Position numbers and translations under genes: made by a program. Below, piece by piece: positions 54,001 through 61,323 of a stretch of 64,000 bases of DNA. The notes under the pieces are model-generated. The model searched no databases. It was not told the origin of the DNA and saw only the letters and a list, made by a program, of their open reading frames with translations. Each line of letters begins with the position of its first letter. The first letter of the stretch is position 1. The DNA comes from Crateriforma spongiae (GTDB lineage Bacteria; Planctomycetota; Planctomycetia; Pirellulales; Pirellulaceae), in assembly GCF_012290005.1 (NCBI RefSeq), contig NZ_JAAXMS010000003.1, positions 124,001 through 188,000 on the forward strand, read 5' to 3'.

Positions 54001-54567
54001 CTCGGTTTCGGATTCGCGCCGGCCCAGCGGGCTGTCGGCGGGGACGGCACTTTCGATGGGCAGCCGAATCGTGATTTGATCGCCCACACCGACCCCGAGT
54101 TCATCGGCGCAGGCACGGTTCAACACAACGGACTGATCGTCGGGATTGGTCTCCGGTGCATCAGATGGTTCGCCTAGCTTCCAAAAAGATGGCGTGATGC
54201 CAAGGATTTGAACGGATCCGCTGCGGCGTGCCGGTTCATCGTCGGACGGTTGCGATTCAGCGACGCCCGCCGGGAACAGAAAGACTGCTTGGGCGCCGAT
54301 CGACGAATCCACGATTTCATCGGCGGTAAAAAAGTGACCCGGCGACACGATGGTGTCGATCGAACCCAGTCGCTGCAGCGTTAACGCACGCAAACTGCCA
54401 CGCATCGAATCGCCGACCAGCAAAGCACCCACGATGACCGCCGTTGCGATGGCCACACCCAACGCCAAAGCGATCGAAACACGGCCGCGATACCACAGCG
54501 ATGCCAAACGCATGTGCCACACACCAAGGCCGGTCTTGCCGGACGGGACCGAGGCGGTTGTGTTCAT
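50995..54567 (-). CDS. large FtsX-type permease (two FtsX modules)
   Basis: A 1190-aa membrane protein. An N-terminal helix (VSIALALGVAIATAVIVGAL) is followed by a very long extracytoplasmic region (about residues 60-560), a first FtsX helix group (DALFLSLSFFVIAAALMLIA ... RLGLGERLKELGTLLAVGWQ), several further helices, a second extracytoplasmic part, and a last FtsX group (LERRRELAVLGALGFPRGKL). The motif ELGTLLAVGW / ELAVLGALGF is typical of lipoprotein or lysophospholipid transport permeases. No ATPase gene is adjacent. The ATG at 54567 is chosen (NTTASVPSGKTGLGVWHMRL); an in-frame ATG at 54651 is less likely. Confidence 0.9.
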   Translation of the reverse strand: MNTTASVPSGKTGLGVWHMRLASLWYRGRVSIALALGVAIATAVIVGALLVGDSMRGSLRALTLQRLGSIDTIVSPGHFFTADEIVDSSIGAQAVFLFPAGVAESQPSDDEPARRSGSVQILGITPSFWKLGEPSDAPETNPDDQSVVLNRACADELGVGVGDQITIRLPIESAVPADSPLGRRESETEGLPRMTVAAIVDNRGLGRFSLSASQSTPLCAYLKRELIADVLDRPGAANLLLSPEPLTRDDLSLDLGDLGLKLSRVTAIQPQNAEPDAEPVFQYDSLTSEQLLIDDVIVNAVTDAIPGAATPVMTYLANAIEKLDDAGNVVASVPYSIITAIDSTESLPLDYESETSPTASAPENSDTATDSRPSPIVINDWAADRLNAKVGDRLRIAYYEPEVDRGREVERYFPAVVTQIVPITRPSRPYRRNRDAVYDDPPTVYNDPDLTPTVPGVTDQESISDWDLPFELERKIEPEDDTYWNEHRLTPKAFIPLKVGRRYFASRFGKTTSLRIAPDPPLSEPELKSRIDAAVLKVADQVGWRPIPIRSEQLSASRGTTPFDALFLSLSFFVIAAALMLIAMLFRLGLGERLKELGTLLAVGWQQPQVSRLILGEGLLVAAMGVLIGIAGGFAYAWLVLWGLRTAWVGAVTVPFLRFDWTPTSLAIGGISGFAVSAATLWLSVRSLSRIPATDLLGGRDQASDLLHADASSSTKRWIRYLVIGCVLAAIAASIGGVTAGGTAAAGGFVGAGMLLLLAALAAVYSHFRFSSAGESSSAAAGVTSGPGGLTALATRSVGRNPLRSTLTIGLMATATFLIIAMSAFQLRPTDEGTGGFDLIGTSAQPLYRDINLVEVRQNWFGQDIDRLADVDIVAMRQRRGQDASCNNLYQATQPTILGLPEDFGTTVVGGAPEGSGASTRFAWAGHDEVAGDASPWTLLNEVASGTEDDPIPVILDQGTAMWSLQMRGGVGEVRSFDYDNADIHFRVVGLLSNSVLQGKLMIGEANFQRLFPDVSGYSSYLVRVPDGEKVDEVSAILENRLGDLGMDLSSTRSVLAGLLAVQNTYLSTFQSLGGLGLLLGTIGLAVAQLRSVLERRRELAVLGALGFPRGKLAQLVMTETVTLLLIGLGCGGLCAALAVLPYGILSGLTPPIAGPIFIVVAILILGSLAGLIAVVRVIRMPLLDALRGS

Positions 54568-54653
54568 GGCGGCAGGTTCGTGTGTTGGTGGCGCAGATGA
54601 TAAATGGCGATGACGATCGATCGAATTTTCCCGATCAAAGGATTCCCACAAGG

Positions 54654-55529
54654 CTAGTCTTTTGCGGGCAGCATCGGGCGAGTGTCGGTGGATTCGAACA
54701 CTTCGATCGGTGGGGCGTCGTCGCCAACGATACCGGATCGGCGAGCCAAGGTCGAAAGGGTGGCCAGGGCTTGGCGACCGACCGTCCCCAAGTCCACCGT
54801 CCAGTCGTTGACGTACAAATCGACGTGCTGCATCAAGACCGCATCATCGAATTCCTGGGCATAGCGACGCATGGTCGGCAGCGTTTCGTCGCGATGGGTA
54901 AGCCCCCAACGGATGGAATCGGCAATGCACTCTTGGATCCGCCCCGTCACTTCGTCGTCCAGCGACCGCCTGGCCACCAATCCGCCCAGAGGCAACGGGC
55001 ACTTCGTTTCGCCTTCCCAGCGTTGACCCAGGTCTTCCACCAGGTGCAGCCCTTCGTTCTGCCAAGTGAATCGACCCTCGTGGATGCAGACGCCGAAATC
55101 CGCTTTCCCTGACTTCAGGTCTGGCATGATTTGGGAAAAGACCACATGGTCGATCTGTGTCGTCGACGGATAAAAAATCCGCATCAACAGCGTCGCGGTG
55201 GTATCGCTTCCCGGGCACAGTGTCCGCTGTGATGCATTGCGGGGAACGGCACCGTCCCGCGCTGCCAACAACAGCGGGCCGACGCCAAATCCCAACGCCG
55301 AACCGGATGGCAAGACACGCAATTGATCCGCCAACAACAAAGCGGCATGAAAGCTGGTTTTGGCGACATCAAAGCGTCCCGCCCGCAAAGCGTCGTTCAG
55401 TTGTTGGATGTCTAGCAGTTCAAAATGGAAATCCAAGCCTCGGGTGTCCACCAAGTTCCGCATCAACGCGTCGAATGCGAACGTGTCGTTCGGACACGTC
55501 GAAATGCCGATGTGGATACGGTGGCCCAT
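54654..55529 (-). CDS. mqnD: 1,4-dihydroxy-6-naphthoate synthase
   Basis: A 291-aa periplasmic-binding-protein-fold enzyme of the futalosine route to menaquinone. The start IHIGISTCPNDTFAFDALMR carries the family signature STCPNDTF; later blocks are AKTSFHAALLLADQLRVLPS, CIHEGRFTWQNEGLHLVEDL and VDLYVNDWTVDLG. It has no signal peptide and acts in the cytoplasm. It lies 115 bases after mqnB on the same strand, which supports the assignment of both. Confidence 0.94.
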   Translation of the reverse strand: MGHRIHIGISTCPNDTFAFDALMRNLVDTRGLDFHFELLDIQQLNDALRAGRFDVAKTSFHAALLLADQLRVLPSGSALGFGVGPLLLAARDGAVPRNASQRTLCPGSDTTATLLMRIFYPSTTQIDHVVFSQIMPDLKSGKADFGVCIHEGRFTWQNEGLHLVEDLGQRWEGETKCPLPLGGLVARRSLDDEVTGRIQECIADSIRWGLTHRDETLPTMRRYAQEFDDAVLMQHVDLYVNDWTVDLGTVGRQALATLSTLARRSGIVGDDAPPIEVFESTDTRPMLPAKD

Positions 55530-55644
55530 GTTGTTTGGAACGGTTTGCGTGTGCGTGATGTGTGTGCGGCAAGAGTCACAAAGAGCCGCCTGAGACGGTT
55601 TGAAGCGGCTGACCCGGCTTTGCCGCGAAGGACGTGCGGCCGAT

Positions 55645-56343
55645 TCAGACGTTTGATTCTAGACCCGCGATCAACTCGGCAACACGATGGGCCGCCACGT
55701 GCATCGCGGGTGCGGTCTGCCACGTTCGAGTGTCGCGGTTTCCGACCGGATTGCTGATGCCACGCACGATTGTCAGTGGAACTTGGCTGACCCGACAAGC
55801 GACCGCGACGGCGAAGCCTTCCATGTCTTCGGCGACGGCATCCGGGTAAGTGTTCCGCCGCCACCGGGCGTGGTCCGGGGATGACGATGCTGCGGTTACC
55901 GACAGCAGTGTTTTCTGTCGGCCCATCGCTCGGGCGTCCGCATCGGGCACGACCAAATCCAGTCGGTCGGTGACGGCCGAGCCATCCATTTCCAGATGCG
56001 GCCATCCCATCTGATCTGCTGACAAGAATTGATCGGGGGCCGCGGCCATGTCGACACCCGCACCGATGCCGTGACAGGTCACGCGATGAAAAACGACCGC
56101 ATCACCGACCTTGATTGCCGGAGGGTCGGCATCAGGTTCTGTGACGAATCCGCCGGCCAGACCGACCAGAAAGACATGGTCAGGCGTTTGTTCGGCCAAC
56201 AGTCGCATGGCGCCGATGCCCGCGGCGGCCAAGCCGAAACCACAGATGGCGGTGGTGAAATCACCTCCTGCTGATTTGCGGATGGCCGGCCAATCGACCA
56301 TCCGGTATTCCGCCGACGTGGGCACCAGGACCAGGATGCTCAT
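55645..56343 (-). CDS. mqnB: futalosine hydrolase
   Basis: A 232-aa nucleoside-phosphorylase-fold hydrolase that splits futalosine or a derivative in the menaquinone pathway. The blocks ICGFGLAAAGIGAMRLLAEQ, VFLVGLAGGFV, IKVGDAVVFHRVTCHGIGAG, VAEDMEGFAVAVACRVSQVP and RGISNPVGNRDTRTWQ follow the MqnB order; the EDMEG segment carries the base-binding Glu and Asp. Together with mqnD it shows that this organism makes menaquinone by the futalosine pathway; the remaining genes are outside the window. Confidence 0.93.
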   Translation of the reverse strand: MSILVLVPTSAEYRMVDWPAIRKSAGGDFTTAICGFGLAAAGIGAMRLLAEQTPDHVFLVGLAGGFVTEPDADPPAIKVGDAVVFHRVTCHGIGAGVDMAAAPDQFLSADQMGWPHLEMDGSAVTDRLDLVVPDADARAMGRQKTLLSVTAASSSPDHARWRRNTYPDAVAEDMEGFAVAVACRVSQVPLTIVRGISNPVGNRDTRTWQTAPAMHVAAHRVAELIAGLESNV

Positions 56344-56413
56344 TCAGATAGACTCCGCGGTCGGCACCGCAACAACGTGGGACGACCGCTGGTGGAGGAT
56401 CACCAGAGCAGGG

Positions 56414-57547
56414 TCAAGCCGGCGACCCGCTGAGGCTGGATTGAAATCGTTCGAACAGATAGTGACTGTCGTGCGGACCCGACGATGCCTCGGGGTGATA
56501 TTGCACACTGAACGCCGGCAACGTCTTGTGTCGAACGCCGGCAACGGTGTCATCGTTCAAATGCCGGTGAGTGATTTCCAGGCAATCCGGCAACGATTTT
56601 TCGTCCACCGCAAAGCCGTGGTTTTGTGTCGTGATCTCGACTTTGCCGGTCGTCAAATCCAGCACCGGTTGGTTCACACCACGGTGTCCGAATTTCAGCT
56701 TGTAGGTTTGGGCGCCACAAGCCAGCGAAAGCAATTGGTGCCCCAAGCAAATGCCGAACACCGGCATCTTGTCGACCAATTCCGAAATCGTTTGTTTCGC
56801 ATACGACAGCGGTTCCGGATCGCCCGGCCCGTTGGAAATGAACAGCCCGTCCGGCTTGAGTGCCAAAATCTCATCGGCTGACACATCACCACGGACGATG
56901 GTCACGCGGTTGCCACGCGAACGCAGGTGCCGCGGGATGTTCCACTTCATGCCAAAGTCCATGCAGACCACGTGCGGCTGGTCGCCCGATGGTTGCTGGC
57001 CGGCTTCATCGACGGTGATCCATTCGTGCAACTGGTCGTCCCACTGGACCCCCTGTGCGGGCATCACGGTCTTGGCCAGGTCACGGCCGACCAAGCTTTC
57101 GCTGGCCTTGGCTTTGGCGACCAAGCTGGCGTCGTCCAAATCGGTGGTCGACAGAACGCCTCGCATGGCACCTTCGATGCGAATGCGACGAACCAACGCG
57201 CGGGTATCGATCCCGCTGATGCCGATGATGTTGTTCTGTTTCAAGAAGTCCGACAGCGCCGCTTCGCTGCGATAATTGCTGTGGATTCGGCTTTCGGATC
57301 GAATGACGAATCCCGACAACGACGGACGATGATGTTCGATGTCGACCGTGTTGGTGCCGTAGTTGCCGATTTCCGGATACGTCATTGTGACGATCTGGCC
57401 GGCATAGCTGGGGTCGGTCAGGATTTCCTGATACCCCGTCATTGCGGTGTTGAAAACGACTTCACCGGTGACTTCGCCTTCGGCTCCGAAGGCTTGGCCG
57501 GGGAACACGGAACCGTCTTCCAAGGCCAGTTTGGCGGTGATCGGCAT
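56414..57547 (-). CDS. carA: carbamoyl-phosphate synthase small subunit
   Basis: A 377-aa glutamine amidotransferase subunit. The N-terminal CPSase_sm_chain domain (LEDGSVFPGQAFGAEGEVTG, TGYQEILTDPSYAGQIVTMT) is followed by a class I amidotransferase with the nucleophile in FGICLGHQLLSLA and the HxE pair in VQYHPEASSGP. It supplies ammonia to CarB for carbamoyl phosphate (arginine and pyrimidine synthesis); carB is not adjacent. The ATG at 57547 begins PITAKLALEDG; an upstream in-frame ATG adds 16 non-conserved residues. Confidence 0.95.
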   Translation of the reverse strand: MPITAKLALEDGSVFPGQAFGAEGEVTGEVVFNTAMTGYQEILTDPSYAGQIVTMTYPEIGNYGTNTVDIEHHRPSLSGFVIRSESRIHSNYRSEAALSDFLKQNNIIGISGIDTRALVRRIRIEGAMRGVLSTTDLDDASLVAKAKASESLVGRDLAKTVMPAQGVQWDDQLHEWITVDEAGQQPSGDQPHVVCMDFGMKWNIPRHLRSRGNRVTIVRGDVSADEILALKPDGLFISNGPGDPEPLSYAKQTISELVDKMPVFGICLGHQLLSLACGAQTYKLKFGHRGVNQPVLDLTTGKVEITTQNHGFAVDEKSLPDCLEITHRHLNDDTVAGVRHKTLPAFSVQYHPEASSGPHDSHYLFERFQSSLSGSPA

Positions 57548-57589
57548 GCAATAGCTCTCGCGTGGGATCTCTCGATTTTGTTCAGACGC

Positions 57590-57617
57590 GGCCACGGTCT
57601 CGTATCACACCGTGGCC
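57590..57617 (-). promoter_or_regulatory. perfect 9-bp hairpin in the carA leader
   Basis: GGCCACGGT (57590-57598) and ACCGTGGCC (57609-57617) are exact inverted repeats with a 10-base loop, centred about 55 bases upstream of the carA ATG. It could be a protein-binding operator or an RNA hairpin in the leader; no known consensus was recognised. Confidence 0.5.
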
Positions 57618-57728
57618 CGGCGCGTACTGATATCACGTTCTAACAGACAATCGCGATTTATCGAAGGATCGCGGCCGGTGGTTGGGACGCGAATGTGGCA
57701 AAAACGTTCGCGCCCGATCCGGTGACCC

Positions 57729-57763
57729 ACGGCGAACCGCTCTAGCGGCCGATGGTTCGCCGT
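57729..57763 (-). terminator. 10-bp hairpin after the TPR gene
   Basis: ACGGCGAACC (57729-57738) and GGTTCGCCGT (57754-57763) pair perfectly around a 15-base loop, 16 bases after the stop of the TPR gene. There is no T run, so it is either a Rho-independent terminator of the weak type or an RNA-stabilising 3-prime hairpin. Confidence 0.45.
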
Positions 57764-57779
57764 TAGGCTGATCCGGCCG

Positions 57780-59624
57780 TTAAATGTCGATCAGGTCTTC
57801 GGCGCTCAGAATCGGTTTTTCGTTTTCTTCTGTTTCCTGTTTTTCACGCCATGGGTCGCCCGCGCGATAGGAATCCAATTCTTCCTGCAATTGTTCCAGC
57901 TGGTCGTTTTCTTGGGCGGCCCCCAAGTCGACGGCGGCTTGGCTGTATTCGATCGCCTTGGGGATGTCTCCCGATTCGGCATGGGCGGCCGCCAGCGTGC
58001 TCAGGATGTGGGGCTTTTGGTAATCCGTCAGTCGTGCCGCTTGGCGTGCCAATTCCAAGGCTCGCTGGCCATCACGAACATCGTCTTTGGGGCTGGTCGC
58101 CAGGACCCACGCCAAGTTGTTCATCAAGCCGGCGTAATCCGGGGCCACCATATCGGTCGACTTCAGCTTTTCGGCCGGTCCGGTGTCCGAAGTCTGCAAG
58201 ATTTTCAAAGCGTCTTCGTAGTCTCGGATCGCCGTTTGATGTTCGCCGATCGCCAGCAACGCGTCGCCGCGCGATCGCAGGGCGTTGGTGTTTTCAGGTT
58301 GGATTTCCAAAATCTGTTCGAAGACATCGATTGCCTGACGCGGGCGGTCGTCCACCATGTAAAGCTGGCCCAATTGTTCCTGCCAGAACGCTTGGCGTTG
58401 CGGATCGTCTTTCTGGAATTCAATCAGTTTTTTGACTTCGTTGATGGCATCGGGAATTCGTTTCTCTTGGGATGCGATCAAGAACTGGACCAAGATCGTT
58501 TCGGGCAAGTCGGCCACCCGCGGGTTCAGGTTGATCGCGTCTTGCACGTAACCCTTGGCCGCCGTGACATCTTCGTTCTCCAAGCAACGCTGGGCCAATT
58601 CGATCAGCTTGCGCGGGTCGCCCGGACGCAGTTCAATCGATTTGTTCAAGTCGGCGATCGCTGATTCTTGATCCAGTCGTTTGGTGTGGACTCGTGAACG
58701 GATTCGATACAGACGTTCCAAAATGTCGTTGTCCGAAGCCTGCTTTTCGATCGCTTCGGTCAGCAGTTCGACCGCCTCGTCATCGCGATCGGCATCCATC
58801 AATTGTTCGACGGCCGCCGCGACGATCGCCAAGTTCATCGGCTGGTCGTCCAAGATTTCACGGACGTCGGCAACGGCTTTGTCGATTTGGCCATCACCCA
58901 GTCGCAGCACGATTCTGGCTTGAAATGCTTTGGTGTTCTTCGGGTCCAGCTTCAAGGCTCGGTTCAAGTCCCTGATCTGCTTCTCCGGATCATCACGCAG
59001 ACCCGCACGCATCGCCAACATGGTGCTTTGTTTCTTGGGGTCGTCTTCGTACAGCTTGATCGCCTTGGTGATCGACCGGACCGCCAGCGCGCCGTCGGCG
59101 TCGGGGAACACCGCGGGGGAATTTAACTGGGCGATCAAGACGTGAGCGTCGGCAAGTTGGTCATCGTTTTCGACTGCCTTCTTCAAAAGCTCGAGGGCTT
59201 CCAAACGAACCGCCGCCGCGTTCCCGCCGGCGCCTCGCATCATGGCTCCGAACAGTCCTTGGCCCAGTTGCAGCTGAACGCTGCCCAGCATTTGCTTGGC
59301 AAAGCGGCTGTTTTCATCGCCCAGGCCCTTGGACAACGCCGATTCCAACAATGCGGCGACGGATTCCAGTTCAGCGGCCGTTTTGGCGTCGATCCGTTTG
59401 GAAACGGCTTCATCCAAATCGGCTTGGCCCGGATCTTGGGCGGTGTCCAGCGACGGCAGGGGATCGATTTGGATCGCACCGTCATCGGCTTGCCCGCTGT
59501 CGTTGGCCTGCGCGCCGGTGTCGTCCTGAGTTCCCGCTTCTTGAGCCACCGCCGGGGCGGCAACACAAACCAGCCCACCCAACAACGTCACCATCAGGCA
59601 AGCTCGGACGTCACGAAACATCAT
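57780..59624 (-). CDS. secreted TPR-repeat protein
   Basis: A 614-aa protein with a signal peptide (VRACLMVTLLGGLVCVAAPA, cleavage after AVAQ). An acidic low-complexity segment (DDTGAQANDSGQADDG) is followed by tetratricopeptide repeats from about residue 120 to 585. Examples are DLNRALKLDPKNTKAFQARI, DLNKSIELRPGDPRKLIELA, VFEQILEIQPENTNALRSRG and NNLAWVLATSPKDDVRDGQR; the last is the planctomycete-type NLAWxLATxP repeat. TPR arrays are protein-binding scaffolds; the partner is unknown. The first ATG of an ATG-ATG pair is chosen (59624) because the signal peptide follows. Confidence 0.88.
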   Translation of the reverse strand: MMFRDVRACLMVTLLGGLVCVAAPAVAQEAGTQDDTGAQANDSGQADDGAIQIDPLPSLDTAQDPGQADLDEAVSKRIDAKTAAELESVAALLESALSKGLGDENSRFAKQMLGSVQLQLGQGLFGAMMRGAGGNAAAVRLEALELLKKAVENDDQLADAHVLIAQLNSPAVFPDADGALAVRSITKAIKLYEDDPKKQSTMLAMRAGLRDDPEKQIRDLNRALKLDPKNTKAFQARIVLRLGDGQIDKAVADVREILDDQPMNLAIVAAAVEQLMDADRDDEAVELLTEAIEKQASDNDILERLYRIRSRVHTKRLDQESAIADLNKSIELRPGDPRKLIELAQRCLENEDVTAAKGYVQDAINLNPRVADLPETILVQFLIASQEKRIPDAINEVKKLIEFQKDDPQRQAFWQEQLGQLYMVDDRPRQAIDVFEQILEIQPENTNALRSRGDALLAIGEHQTAIRDYEDALKILQTSDTGPAEKLKSTDMVAPDYAGLMNNLAWVLATSPKDDVRDGQRALELARQAARLTDYQKPHILSTLAAAHAESGDIPKAIEYSQAAVDLGAAQENDQLEQLQEELDSYRAGDPWREKQETEENEKPILSAEDLIDI

Positions 59625-59868
59625 CGTGGTCGCTGAGGGGATTGGGACGTTCGGAAAGTCGCTTCGCTGGTGGCCGGATCGCGTTGGCATGAAGTCACCC
59701 AAAAGGGAAGTAGTGTTCGATCGGTATTGGCTAAGCGTTCGCGGCGGATCGGGACAAGTCACATCGACATGTCGTCTGCGCAAGGAACCGGCAACGAACG
59801 GGCCGGCACATTATGACCGATCCGGCAAGCCGGGCGAAGACGATTACTTGGGCAGGCGCGGATGCGTC

Positions 59869-61314
<1,446 letters not shown>

Positions 61315-61323
61315 CGTAGGGCG

